From the NCBI RefSeq assembly GCF_010915705.1, contig NZ_JAAIKE010000001.1, positions 434,001 through 498,000 of the forward strand: 64,000 nucleotides of DNA, written 5' to 3'. The DNA is from Pseudotabrizicola algicola. GTDB taxonomy: Bacteria > Pseudomonadota > Alphaproteobacteria > Rhodobacterales > Rhodobacteraceae. A program made the translations under genes and the position numbers. Of the stretch, positions 1-8,808 are shown piece after piece; the stretch's first letter is position 1, and the number at the start of each line of letters is the position of its first letter. A model generated the notes under the pieces. That model was given only the letters and a program-made list of their open reading frames with translations. It did no database searches and had not been told where the DNA came from.

Positions 1-1193
1 ATATCCGCATGCCCGGCATGGACGGGCTGACGCTGATGAACCGCATCCACGAGATTGATCGTGACATTCCGGTGATCCTGATCACCGGGCATGGCGATGT
101 GCAACTGGCAGTGCGGGCAATGCGCGAAGGGGCCTATGATTTCGTCGAAAAGCCCTTCGCGGCCAGCCAGTTGACGGAAATCGTCGCGCGGGCCTCGGAT
201 TACCGCCGACTCGTGCTGGAAAACCGTGTGCTCAAGGCCGCCGCGGGGCAGCTTGATGATATGGAGCAGCGCCTGATCGGGCGGTCCACCGCCATGATCG
301 ATCTGCGCCGCCGCATCCGCACGCTTGGCCCGACCGAGGCAGATGTGCTGATCGTCGGCGAAACCGGCGCGGGCAAAGAGGTGGTTGCGCGCGCATTGCA
401 CGATCTGTCGCCGCGGGCGCGCAAACCTTTTGTCGCCATCGATTGCGCCGCGATCCCGGCGGCCCTGATCGAATCCGAGCTTTTTGGTCATGAGGCAGGG
501 GCCTTTGCAGGAGCCTTGCGGGCGCGCTATGGCAAGTTTGAACATGCACGCGGCGGCACCATCCTGCTCGATGACATCGCGTCAATGCCGCTCGACATGC
601 AGGGTAAACTGGTGCGGGTGATCGAAGACCGCACAGTGACGCGGCTTGGTTCGAACGAGGCGCTGCCGCTGGATGTGCGCTTCATGGCCACGTCGCGCGT
701 TCCGCTTGAGGCGGAGGTGGAGGCGGGACGGTTCCGCGCCGATCTGCTTTACCGGCTGAACGTCGTCACCCTTCAGGTGCCGCCGCTCTCGGCCCGGCGC
801 GAGGACATTCCGCTGCTGTTCCTGCGCCTTCTGGCCGAGGCCGCAAGCCGGCACCGGTCCGACCCCGCACCGGTGCCGCCTTCGCTTGTCGCCCAACTGA
901 CCGCGCGCGACTGGCCCGGCAATGTGCGCGAGTTGCGCAACGCCGCCGATCGCTACGCCTTGGGGCTTGGCGAGGGCGCGCAAACCGCCGACGATCCTCC
1001 CTCGCGCCTTGCCGAGCGGGTCGCCGAATTTGAAAAGCGCGAGATCGAGGCCGCACTTGCCGCCCATCGCGGCAACCTCAAACCGGTCTATGAATCACTC
1101 GGCCTGTCGCGCAAAACCCTGTGGGAGAAGATGCAAAAGCATGGGCTCGACAAAGCGCAATTCGGCGCGGGGCCGGAGGGCGAGGCGGAATAG
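1..1193 (+). CDS. dctD: Sigma-54-type response regulator, DctD-like (5' truncated by window)
   Basis: The gene enters the window in frame, first complete codon at position 3. The first residues, IRMPGMDG, follow directly on the phosphoacceptor aspartate of a receiver domain, which must lie just outside. Visible in order: the rest of the receiver (TGHGD, then the conserved lysine in FVEKPF), an AAA+ ATPase with Walker A GETGAGKE and Walker B GTILLDD, the WPGNVREL sensor II region, and a C-terminal Fis-type helix-turn-helix (SLGLSRKTLWEKM). The sigma-54 contact loop reads GAFAGA instead of GAFTGA. The product should activate the TRAP transporter genes that follow, as DctD does for dicarboxylate uptake; substrate identity is inferred from context only. 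The partner kinase would lie upstream of the window. Confidence 0.88.
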   Translation, partial: IRMPGMDGLTLMNRIHEIDRDIPVILITGHGDVQLAVRAMREGAYDFVEKPFAASQLTEIVARASDYRRLVLENRVLKAAAGQLDDMEQRLIGRSTAMIDLRRRIRTLGPTEADVLIVGETGAGKEVVARALHDLSPRARKPFVAIDCAAIPAALIESELFGHEAGAFAGALRARYGKFEHARGGTILLDDIASMPLDMQGKLVRVIEDRTVTRLGSNEALPLDVRFMATSRVPLEAEVEAGRFRADLLYRLNVVTLQVPPLSARREDIPLLFLRLLAEAASRHRSDPAPVPPSLVAQLTARDWPGNVRELRNAADRYALGLGEGAQTADDPPSRLAERVAEFEKREIEAALAAHRGNLKPVYESLGLSRKTLWEKMQKHGLDKAQFGAGPEGEAE

Positions 1194-1381
1194 GCCACGA
1201 AATCCGCCCATGCTTTGCGGCATATGTTACGATTTCCACCCATCACAGGGCCGTGTTTGCGAATTCATGGCGCGATCATGCCGAAACACGGTTGAGTGAA
1301 ACCCCGATATCTTCCTTTCCTGCCCCCATCACGGCCCCGCGCAGGAGGCGCTGGCCAGTGTAGGAATTTTGGGAGGACTGC

Positions 1382-2350
1382 ATGTTCATCAAAACACTCG
1401 CCGCCGCCGCGGCGGTCGGCATCGTTGCAACCGGCGCTATGGCGCAAGACAAGAGCGACTGGCCGTCGGAAATCACCATCGGCACCGCTTCGCAAGGCGG
1501 CACCTATTTTGTCTATGGCAACGGATTTGCAGGCTATATGTCCGAAGCCCTTGGCGTGAATGCCACGGGCGAAGTCACCGGCGGGCCGGTGCAGAACGTC
1601 ACGCTGGTGGAAACCGGCGACCACCTGATGGGGCTGGTCACGATGGGGCCTGCCTATGATGCGTGGAACGGCAAGTCGGAACTGGCACCGGGGCTGGAGC
1701 ATAAATCCATCCGCGCGCTGTTCCCGATGTATCAGACACCGTTCCAGGTTGTGGTCCTGCGTTCTTCGGGCATCACTTCGGTGTCAGACCTTAATGGCAA
1801 GCGCGTGTCGGTCGGTCCCGCTGGCGGCACCCCCGGCACCTACTGGCCGCAGTTCATGACCGCCGTCGGCGTCAACGCCACCGTTTCCTACGCCGGTGCC
1901 GCCGATGCGGCAGGCCAGTTGCAGGACGGCCTGATCGACGCCTTCGCCTTTGCCGCGGGCGTGCCGATCTCGGCCTTCGCCGAACTCGCCGCGCAGCAGG
2001 ATGTTCTGATGTTCGGTCTGAACGAGGAAGAGCAGGCCAAGGTTCTCGAGGCCTTCCCGGCAATGGCTGCGTTCAACATCCCGGCTGGCACCTATGCCGG
2101 TCATGATTATGACCAGCCCACCGTGGCGCTATGGAACTTCGCCATCGCCCATTCCGACATGCCGGACTCGCTGGCCTACGAGATCACCAAGCTCGCGCTC
2201 GACAACAACGACCGCATGCTGCAGATCCACGCGACCGCAGCCGAAACTCTGGCCGAGAACTGGGACAAGAACAGCTTCATGCCCTTCCACCCCGGTGCGG
2301 TGAAATACTACGAAGAAAAAGGGATCACCATTCCCGATACCCTGAAGTAA
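1382..2350 (+). CDS. TAXI-family TRAP transporter substrate-binding protein
   Basis: A 322-residue periplasmic receptor. The start is set by GGGAGGA at 1371-1377 and a clean signal peptide ending around AMA-QDK (residue 21). The mature N-terminus ITIGTASQGGTYFVYG is the hallmark of TAXI receptors (TRAP-associated extracytoplasmic immunogenic), and SVGPAGGTPG in the middle fits the same fold. It captures a substrate and hands it to the fused permease encoded 83 bp downstream. TAXI systems carry various organic acids or amino acids; the substrate cannot be read from sequence. The DctD-like regulator immediately upstream suggests two-component induction. A terminator-like hairpin follows the stop codon and probably keeps this receptor more abundant than the permease. 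Confidence 0.93.
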   Translation: MFIKTLAAAAAVGIVATGAMAQDKSDWPSEITIGTASQGGTYFVYGNGFAGYMSEALGVNATGEVTGGPVQNVTLVETGDHLMGLVTMGPAYDAWNGKSELAPGLEHKSIRALFPMYQTPFQVVVLRSSGITSVSDLNGKRVSVGPAGGTPGTYWPQFMTAVGVNATVSYAGAADAAGQLQDGLIDAFAFAAGVPISAFAELAAQQDVLMFGLNEEEQAKVLEAFPAMAAFNIPAGTYAGHDYDQPTVALWNFAIAHSDMPDSLAYEITKLALDNNDRMLQIHATAAETLAENWDKNSFMPFHPGAVKYYEEKGITIPDTLK

Positions 2351-2372
2351 GGCACGCCAAGCGGTGCTGTGC

Positions 2373-2405
2373 GGGCGTCCGGCCACAATCGGACGCCCTT
2401 TTTCG
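2373..2405 (+). terminator. Intercistronic terminator-like hairpin between TRAP receptor and permease genes
   Basis: GGGCGTCCG (2373-2381) pairs perfectly with CGGACGCCC (2390-2398) across an 8-nt loop, followed by five T. It has the form of an intrinsic terminator but lies between two genes that must work together, so partial termination or 3'-end protection of the receptor mRNA is the likely role. Confidence 0.85.
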
Positions 2406-2433
2406 ATAAAACCGTCATCAGGGACACCATATC

Positions 2434-4593
2434 ATGACCGCTCCCAGCACGGATGCCCCAAGCAAGGAAATTGCCTCGGGCGTCGACAATGAAATCTTCG
2501 CAGCCAATCAACGCAAGCCGATCGGGTCGCTCGGCCTGTTCATCGCCGTGCTTTGCGTGGCCTATACCGCCTTTCATATCGGGGTGATGAACCTGTATCC
2601 GATTGAAACCTGGACCTACCGGCTGCTGCACGTCGGTGGCGGGCTGGTGATCGGGTTCCTGCTGTTTTCCTCGCTGACCTTTGCCGAACAGGATGCCGAC
2701 CCGCGCGCGGGGCGCACGCTCATGCTGGCTCCGGCAGGGCTTCTGGTGGGCATCGCCCTTCTGCAGGTGCTGTGGTTCTGGATCAGCGGCACGGGCGTGG
2801 ATCAGGCCGCACAGGCCACCGCCGCGCGCTGGACCTTTGGCGCGCCCCTGCTGATCGGCACGGTATGGGCCATTCTGGTGGCCTGGTTCATGCCTGATCC
2901 GCGTCGCGGGCGGCTCGATCTGGCCGATATCATTCTGGCTTTCGCCGCAGTGGCGGTGACCGCCTATATCATCTTCCACGCGCCGCTTCTGCGCCTGCGC
3001 GGGGGCACCGCGCTGGCCAAGGAAGCCGATATGTTCGCCGCCCTTGTGGGCGTGATCCTGATCCTCGAGCTGACGCGGCGCATGGCGGGTCTGGCGCTGG
3101 TGATCATCGCCGGCATCTTCGTGCTCTACAGCTTTGTCGGCCCGTGGCTTCCGGGAATCCTCTATCACCGGGGCTATTCGCTGACCCGCTTCTTCACCTA
3201 CATCTTCACCGATCAGGGCATCCTCGGGCCGACGACGGCGATTTCCTCGACCTACATCATCCTTTTCGTGGCTTTTGCTGCCTTCCTGCAGGCCAGCCGC
3301 GTGGGCGAATACTTTGTCAACTTTGCCTTTGCCGCAGCGGGCGACCGTCGGGGCGGGCCGGCCAAGGTGGCGGTGTTCGGCTCGGGCCTGATGGGCATGA
3401 TCAACGGCACCTCGGCAGGCAATGTGGTGGCGACGGGGTCGCTGACCATCCCGCTGATGAAAAGGGTGGGCTACAAGCCGCAAACTGCGGCTGCGGTCGA
3501 GGCGGCCGCCTCGTCCGGCGGGCAGATCCTGCCGCCGATCATGGGGGCAGGGGCCTTCATCATGTCGGAAATCACCGGTATCGCCTATTCAGAGATTGTG
3601 GTGGCGGCGATCATTCCGGCGCTTTTGTATTTCGTCAGCGTCTACTTCAACGTCGATCTGGCAGCACAGAAATACAACATGAAGGGCCTGCCACGCGAAG
3701 AACTGCCGCAATTCGCCAAGCTGGCCAAGCAAGTCTATCTCTTCATCCCGATCTTCATCCTGATCGGCGCGCTGTTCATGGGCTATTCCGTGATCCGTGC
3801 GGGCACGCTGGCAATGGCGGCGGCGGCGGTCGTCTCGTGGCTGACGCCTTACCGTATGGGCGTGAAGGAAATTCTCTTTGCACTGGAAATCTCCACCAAG
3901 ATGACGCTGCAACTGGTGGCCGTCTGTGCCGCAGCAGGGATCATCGTGGGCGTGATCGCCCTGACCGGCCTTGGCACCCGCTTCTCCAGCCTGCTGCTCG
4001 GTCTGGCCGAGAACAATCAGGTCGTCGCCCTGTTCTTTGCGATGATCGTCTCTATCGTGCTGGGGATGGGCATGCCCACCACGGCGGCCTATGCGGTGGC
4101 GGCATCGGTGATTGCGCCGGGGCTGATCAGCATGGGCATCGACACGCTGACCGCGCATTTCTTCATCTTCTACTTCGCGGTGATGTCCGCGATCACCCCG
4201 CCGGTGGCGCTGGCCGCCTATGCCGGTGCGGCGATTGCGAGGTCGGACCCGATGCGCACCTCGGTGGAATCGTTCAAGATGGGGCTCGCGGCCTTTGTCG
4301 TCCCGTTCATGTTCTTCTCCTCGCCTGCTTTGCTGATGCAGGGGGAATGGCTCGACATCATCCATGTGGTCGCCGGGGCGCTGTTGGGCGTGTTCCTGCT
4401 CTCCTCGGCGGTGCAGGGCTGGTTCTTCGGCCATCTGCACATGGCGCTGCGGATCGTGCTCGCGGTGGCGGCAGTGGCGATGATCGACTCGGGCTTCCTG
4501 ACTGACTTCATCGGCATCGGCACCGCCTTCGGGGTCTGGGCGATCCAGAAACGTCTGGTGAAACCCGGCAGCGTGGCGCGCGGCGCAGACTAG
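2434..4593 (+). CDS. TRAP transporter permease, fused small (4TM) and large (12TM) subunits
   Basis: A 719-residue polytopic inner-membrane protein. The N-terminal part (to about residue 200) carries the helices of the small DctQ-like subunit. The rest is the DctM-like large subunit, with repeated hydrophobic segments and the motifs GLMGMINGTSAGNV, SSGGQILPPIMGAGAF and GMGMPTTAAYAV, the last two being the symmetry-related substrate and ion loops of DctM proteins. Fused QM permeases pair with TAXI receptors, matching the gene upstream. Uptake is secondary, driven by an ion gradient. The end is followed at once by a strong terminator, so the operon is receptor plus permease. Confidence 0.94.
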   Translation: MTAPSTDAPSKEIASGVDNEIFAANQRKPIGSLGLFIAVLCVAYTAFHIGVMNLYPIETWTYRLLHVGGGLVIGFLLFSSLTFAEQDADPRAGRTLMLAPAGLLVGIALLQVLWFWISGTGVDQAAQATAARWTFGAPLLIGTVWAILVAWFMPDPRRGRLDLADIILAFAAVAVTAYIIFHAPLLRLRGGTALAKEADMFAALVGVILILELTRRMAGLALVIIAGIFVLYSFVGPWLPGILYHRGYSLTRFFTYIFTDQGILGPTTAISSTYIILFVAFAAFLQASRVGEYFVNFAFAAAGDRRGGPAKVAVFGSGLMGMINGTSAGNVVATGSLTIPLMKRVGYKPQTAAAVEAAASSGGQILPPIMGAGAFIMSEITGIAYSEIVVAAIIPALLYFVSVYFNVDLAAQKYNMKGLPREELPQFAKLAKQVYLFIPIFILIGALFMGYSVIRAGTLAMAAAAVVSWLTPYRMGVKEILFALEISTKMTLQLVAVCAAAGIIVGVIALTGLGTRFSSLLLGLAENNQVVALFFAMIVSIVLGMGMPTTAAYAVAASVIAPGLISMGIDTLTAHFFIFYFAVMSAITPPVALAAYAGAAIARSDPMRTSVESFKMGLAAFVVPFMFFSSPALLMQGEWLDIIHVVAGALLGVFLLSSAVQGWFFGHLHMALRIVLAVAAVAMIDSGFLTDFIGIGTAFGVWAIQKRLVKPGSVARGAD

Positions 4594-4604
4594 GCCCACA
4601 CCAA

Positions 4605-4638
4605 GGCGGCCCTGTTCCCCAGACGGGGCCGCCCTTTT
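4605..4638 (+). terminator. Rho-independent terminator of the TRAP operon
   Basis: GGCGGCCC (4605-4612) pairs with GGGCCGCC (4626-4633), followed by CTTTT. It ends the TRAP transcript 12 bp after the permease stop codon. Confidence 0.85.
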
Positions 4639-4668
4639 CCCTTGACGCGCCTGGGCTACATAACGCCC

Positions 4669-5211
4669 ATGCGCGTCTTTTTCATTCTGGTCCTGATCTT
4701 CCTCGCCAGCCCGCTCCGGGCCGATCCCTTGGCCGCCGCGTCCGAACCCGGTGCCATTCTCTTGATGCGTCACGCCATCGCCCCCGGCACCGGCGATCCT
4801 GCGAGCTTCCGGCTGGAGGATTGTTCGACGCAGCGCAACCTGAACGCCGCAGGCCGAGCGCAGGCCCGGGCTATCGGCGCGCGCTTCAGGGCGGCGGGCA
4901 TCACCTTTGCGCAGGTTCTGACCTCTGAATGGTGCCGCGCCCGCGACACGGCCGCGCTTTTGGACCTCGGCCCCGTCACACCCTTTCCGCCCGCCAATTC
5001 CTTCTTCTCCTCCCGTCAGGACGAGCCTGCGCAATCTGCTGCCCTGCTGGAGCATCTGGCCACACTGCCGCCCGAGGCGCGGGTGATCATCGTCACCCAT
5101 CAGGTGAACATCTCCGCGCTGACAGGCATCGTGCCACAATCGGGCGAGGCGCTGGTGACGCGGCACACGGGGCAGGGCCTTGAGGTCGTAGATCGCCTGC
5201 CGCCCCCCTGA
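4669..5211 (+). CDS. Secreted histidine phosphatase family protein
   Basis: A 180-residue protein of the phosphoglycerate mutase-like histidine phosphatase superfamily. ATG at 4669 is preferred over an upstream TTG (4642) because it directly begins a signal peptide (MRVFFILVLIFLASPLRA). The catalytic motif is LLMRHAIAPG (RHA in place of the usual RHG), then LNAAGRAQARAIG, SEWCRARDTA and the late histidine in VIIVTHQVN. Export to the periplasm is likely. The preceding terminator separates it from the TRAP operon and a shared terminator separates it from typA. The phosphate ester it cleaves is unknown. Confidence 0.85.
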   Translation: MRVFFILVLIFLASPLRADPLAAASEPGAILLMRHAIAPGTGDPASFRLEDCSTQRNLNAAGRAQARAIGARFRAAGITFAQVLTSEWCRARDTAALLDLGPVTPFPPANSFFSSRQDEPAQSAALLEHLATLPPEARVIIVTHQVNISALTGIVPQSGEALVTRHTGQGLEVVDRLPPP

Positions 5212-5217
5212 AAAGCA

Positions 5218-5241
5218 AAACGGCCCCCGAAGGGGCCGTTT
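5218..5241. terminator. Bidirectional terminator between convergent phosphatase gene and typA
   Basis: AAACGGCCCC (5218-5227) and GGGGCCGTTT (5232-5241) form a perfect 10-bp stem with a CGAA loop and A/T flanks on both sides, so it can stop transcription from either direction. Confidence 0.85.
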
Positions 5242-5244
5242 CCA

Positions 5245-7062
5245 TCAGGCGCTGCGCGACTGGCGCTTGCGCTCGTGCGGGTCCAGATAGCGTTTGCGCA
5301 TCCGCACCGATTTGGGCGTCACCTCGACCAGTTCATCATCGTCGATATAGGCGATGCACTGCTCAAGGCTCAGCTTGACCGGAGGGGTCAGGCGCACCGC
5401 TTCATCGGTGCCGCTGGCGCGCACGTTGGTCAACTGCTTGCCTTTCAGCGGGTTCACTTCCAGATCATTGTCACGGCTGTGCTCGCCGATGATCATGCCG
5501 GTGTAGACGGGTTCCTGCACGCCGATGAAGAAGTGGCCACGGTCTTCCAGTTTCCACATCGCATAGGCAACAGAGATGCCAGATTCCATCGAAATCAGCA
5601 CGCCCTGACGCCGCCCCTCGATCGGGCCCTTGTGCGGAGCCCAGCCGTGGAACACGCGGTTCAACACGCCGGTGCCGCGGGTGTCCGTCATGAACTGACC
5701 ATGATAGCCGATCAGACCGCGTGACGGCACATGCGCGATGATCCGGGTTTTGCCAGCGCCTGCAGGCTTCATCTCCACCAGATCCCCTTTGCGCGGGCCG
5801 GTCAGCTTTTCGATCACGGGGCCGGTATAGTCATCATCCACGTCGATGGTGACTTCCTCGATCGGCTCGTGCTTGACACCGTCAACCTCGCGGAACAGCA
5901 CGCGCGGGCGGCTGATCGACAGCTCGAACCCTTCGCGGCGCATGTTCTCGATCAGGACGCCCATCTGCAATTCGCCACGGCCCGCCACTTCAAAGGCATC
6001 GCCACTCGGGGTGTCGGTGACCTTGATCGCCACGTTGATCTCGGCCTCTTTCATCAGACGCTCGCGGATAACGCGGGACTGCACCTTGGTGCCTTCCTTG
6101 CCAGCCAGAGGCGAGTCGTTGATGCCGAAGGTGATCGAGATGGTCGGCGGGTCAATCGGCTGCGCGGGCAGGGCGGTGTCGATCTCCAGCGCGCAGAGCG
6201 TATCGGCAACGGTCGCCTTGGTCATGCCCGCCAGCGTCACGATGTCGCCCGCCTCGGCGGCGTCAATCGCCGTTTGCACCAGACCACGATAGGCCAGAAC
6301 CTTCGAGACACGGAACTGTTCGATCTTTTCGCCATTGCGGCTGAGCGCCTTGAGCGTCTCGCCAGCGCGCAGCGTGCCTGCCTCGACGCGTCCGGTCAGG
6401 ATGCGCCCGATGAACGGGTCTGCCGACAGGGTGGTCGCCAGCATCTGGAACGGTTCGGACCGGCGCGCGATCTGCTTGGGCGCAGGCACATGCCGCAGCA
6501 CCAGATCGAACAGCGCCGAAAGGTCCTTGCGAGGCCCGTCCAGTTCGGCATCGGCCCAACCAGAGCGGCCCGAGGCGTAAAGCACAGGGAAATCAAGCTG
6601 ATCGTCGTCGGCGCCAAGGTTGGCGAAGAGGTCGAACACCTCGTTCAGCGCGCGCGAGGGTTCGGCATCGGCCTTGTCGACCTTGTTCAGCACCACGATC
6701 GGGCGCAGCCCCAGCGCCAGCGCCTTGGAGGTCACGAACTTGGTTTGCGGCATCGGGCCTTCGGCGGCGTCGACCAACAGCACCACACCATCGACCATCG
6801 ACAGGATGCGCTCCACCTCGCCGCCAAAATCGGCGTGGCCGGGGGTGTCGACGATGTTGATGCGTGCGCCCGCCCATTCCAGCGAGGTGCACTTGGCCAG
6901 AATGGTGATGCCGCGCTCGCGTTCGATGTCATTGCTGTCCATCGCGCGCTCGGCCACGGCCTGATTGTCGCGGAAAGACCCGGACTGTTTCAAAAGCTCG
7001 TCGACGAGCGTGGTTTTGCCATGGTCAACGTGGGCGATAATGGCAATGTTGCGAAGCTCCAT
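5245..7062 (-). CDS. typA: Translational GTPase TypA/BipA
   Basis: A 605-residue ribosome-associated GTPase, the usual family length. The G domain shows G1 AHVDHGKTT (residues 10-18), the switch [14 protein letters not shown], and NKVD for guanine recognition. EF-G-like domains II, III and V follow, then the BipA-specific C-terminal domain with [11 protein letters not shown]. It acts in ribosome assembly and stress-related translation. ATG at 7062 starts directly on [15 protein letters not shown]. The gene stands alone, with a bidirectional terminator at its 3' end. Confidence 0.97.
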   Translation of the reverse strand: MELRNIAIIAHVDHGKTTLVDELLKQSGSFRDNQAVAERAMDSNDIERERGITILAKCTSLEWAGARINIVDTPGHADFGGEVERILSMVDGVVLLVDAAEGPMPQTKFVTSKALALGLRPIVVLNKVDKADAEPSRALNEVFDLFANLGADDDQLDFPVLYASGRSGWADAELDGPRKDLSALFDLVLRHVPAPKQIARRSEPFQMLATTLSADPFIGRILTGRVEAGTLRAGETLKALSRNGEKIEQFRVSKVLAYRGLVQTAIDAAEAGDIVTLAGMTKATVADTLCALEIDTALPAQPIDPPTISITFGINDSPLAGKEGTKVQSRVIRERLMKEAEINVAIKVTDTPSGDAFEVAGRGELQMGVLIENMRREGFELSISRPRVLFREVDGVKHEPIEEVTIDVDDDYTGPVIEKLTGPRKGDLVEMKPAGAGKTRIIAHVPSRGLIGYHGQFMTDTRGTGVLNRVFHGWAPHKGPIEGRRQGVLISMESGISVAYAMWKLEDRGHFFIGVQEPVYTGMIIGEHSRDNDLEVNPLKGKQLTNVRASGTDEAVRLTPPVKLSLEQCIAYIDDDELVEVTPKSVRMRKRYLDPHERKRQSRSA

Positions 7063-7151
7063 CGGGAGGGGTCACTTTCAATAGGGTCTGATGATTGTTG
7101 GCCTGCCCTTACAGGGTTTCGCCCTGATTGGCCAGTGCAGATCACGCGCAG

Positions 7152-7754
7152 TCAGGTCGCGATATAGCGGTCGCGGCGATGGTTGATCGCGATGATGAGG
7201 TTGAGCACGACCGCTCCCGCAAGGGACCACAGCACCACCGTCAGCGGAAACAGGAACAGTGCCACGCCAAAGATGATCGCATCGGCGCAAAGCTGCACAT
7301 AGCCCGCCCGAAAGCCGGTCTTGTCCTGCACCATCAGCGCCACGACGCCCAGCCCGCCAAGGCTGCCGTTGTGACGAAAGATCACCAGCAAGCCCACGCC
7401 CGTCAGCGCGCCAAAGGTCAGCGCGGCCATCGGGGTGGACAGGTTGGCAAAGGCAAGCTGATCGGGAAGGATCAGCGTCAGCGCCGACAGCGCGGTGACA
7501 GAGATCAGCGACTTCACGGTGAACTGCGGCCCCAGCCTTGCCCATGCCAGCAGATAGAAGGGCAGGTTGATGACAAAGAACACCACCCCAAAGCTCCACC
7601 CCGTCAGATAGGACAGGATCACCGCGATCCCCGCCGTCTGTCCGGTGATCAGCCCGGCATGGGTCAGGAATTGCAGCCCGAGCGCGCACAGGAAAACCCC
7701 AAGCGCAAAGCCTTGGGCATCTTCGGTCACCGTATGTCGGGCGCTGTCGGTCAT
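7152..7754 (-). CDS. YitT family membrane protein
   Basis: A 200-residue inner-membrane protein with five to six hydrophobic helices. Recognisable YitT/DUF161 features are GLQFLTHAGLITGQTAGIAV near the start, INLPFYLLAW, and the glycine-rich RHNGSLGGLGVVALMVQDKTG. This is the short form without the C-terminal DUF2179 domain. The function of the family is not established. It lies 89 bp upstream of typA on the same strand with no terminator visible between them, so cotranscription is possible. Confidence 0.83.
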   Translation of the reverse strand: MTDSARHTVTEDAQGFALGVFLCALGLQFLTHAGLITGQTAGIAVILSYLTGWSFGVVFFVINLPFYLLAWARLGPQFTVKSLISVTALSALTLILPDQLAFANLSTPMAALTFGALTGVGLLVIFRHNGSLGGLGVVALMVQDKTGFRAGYVQLCADAIIFGVALFLFPLTVVLWSLAGAVVLNLIIAINHRRDRYIAT

Positions 7755-7895
7755 GGCCTGTGGTTACGTCAGCTTTGCTGACCTGTCCAGCCCCTTTGCT
7801 GCCTTACATTGGCCAAAATGCTGGTGTTTCGTATCAATGGTCAAAGGACCGGAAACCGGTCGATAGTCTGTAAAAAAGAAACGACGAGGGTGATC

Positions 7896-8726
7896 ATGCA
7901 GGCAAAACGTGTATTGGGAGTCGTGGCAACGCCGGTGGCCGAAGAGGTGCCCGACCAGACGGCGGCACTTTCGGCCAAGCTGGACCAGATGATCCGGCTG
8001 ACCGAGGAATCGCTCCATCTGCAACGCGTCGCCTTGCTCGAAGCGGGGCATATCCTGCGCTTTCACGCAGGGATCACCCCCGTTGCGCTGTCGCTGCCCG
8101 ACGCTCAGGAAGATTTCGTTCAGCGCACGGTCCTGCGCACCCGCCAGTTTTATGAAGCAAAGCTGTTGGCCGCGGTGCAAGAGCTTGGGCTGATCACCGC
8201 AACGACCACGGTTTGCGACATTGGGGCCAATATCGGCAATGCGTCGGTTTTCTTCGGTAAGGTTCTGGGGGCAAAGCGGGTGCTGGCCTTCGAGCCATTG
8301 CCGCATGCCTACACCACCCTGTGCCGCAATCTGGAACTGAACGGGCTGACCGATGCCTTGGCCTATAGCTGCATGGTGGGGGCGACCTCGGGCCGGGGCG
8401 ATCTGGCGCGCTTCAACCCGCGCAATCTGGGCGCCACCTCTTTTGTTGCCGCGAAAGCGGGGCCCATCCCGATGGTGGCACTGGATGATCTGATCGAAGC
8501 CGAGGAATTGCAGGGGCTTGGCTTCATCAAGATCGACGTGGAAGGCATGCACATGGACGTGCTCTCGGGCGCGAAAAAGGTCATCAAGGCTTTCAAGCCC
8601 GCCATCTGGATCGGTCTGAGCAACCATAACGCCGATTACGCCGCTTGCGCCAAGATGCTGGAAGGTCTGGGCTATGGCGCGCAGCGCATCGGCCCGAACG
8701 ATCATGTGTTCAAACCCAAGAAGTGA
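7896..8726 (+). CDS. FkbM family methyltransferase
   Basis: A 276-residue protein. ATG at 7896, preceded by GAGG at about 7885, is chosen over an in-frame upstream codon at 7809, which would overlap the divergent promoter region. Residues 1-90 hold a predicted helical, possibly coiled segment (SAKLDQMIRLTEESLHLQRVA is partly heptad-like). From about residue 105 the SAM-binding fold is clear: VCDIGANIGNASVFF (motif I), LAFEPLPHAYTTL, then FIKIDVEGMHMDVLSGA, the FkbM signature, and a closing IGLSNHNADY. O-methylation of a sugar or lipid is typical of the family; the substrate is unknown. It is monocistronic, ending at two hairpins. Confidence 0.85.
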   Translation: MQAKRVLGVVATPVAEEVPDQTAALSAKLDQMIRLTEESLHLQRVALLEAGHILRFHAGITPVALSLPDAQEDFVQRTVLRTRQFYEAKLLAAVQELGLITATTTVCDIGANIGNASVFFGKVLGAKRVLAFEPLPHAYTTLCRNLELNGLTDALAYSCMVGATSGRGDLARFNPRNLGATSFVAAKAGPIPMVALDDLIEAEELQGLGFIKIDVEGMHMDVLSGAKKVIKAFKPAIWIGLSNHNADYAACAKMLEGLGYGAQRIGPNDHVFKPKK

Positions 8727-8728
8727 AC

Positions 8729-8791
8729 GGGCACCGGACGGGTGCCAATGAAAAAACCGGGGGATGGTGCGCCATCCCCCGGTTTCTTTTT
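8729..8791. terminator. Double hairpin, bidirectional terminator between FkbM gene and icd
   Basis: A small hairpin (GGCACC/GGTGCC, about 8730-8746) is followed by a very strong one: AAACCGGGGGATGG (8754-8767) pairs with CCATCCCCCGGTTT (8772-8785). CTTTTT follows on the + strand and an A-run (T-run on the - strand) precedes it. It serves both convergent genes. Confidence 0.88.
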
Positions 8792-8808
8792 GTCTGTGGC
8801 GGCGGGCC

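Noticed and set aside
1268-1282. TGGCGCGATCATGCC as a sigma-54 promoter before the TAXI gene.
   Set aside because: The GG and GC elements are 9 bp apart instead of 10 and the flanking bases match poorly.
3589-5166. A minus-strand frame of 525 codons opposite the TRAP permease and phosphatase genes.
   Set aside because: It has no recognisable domain, crosses a terminator and is explained by codon bias of the real genes.
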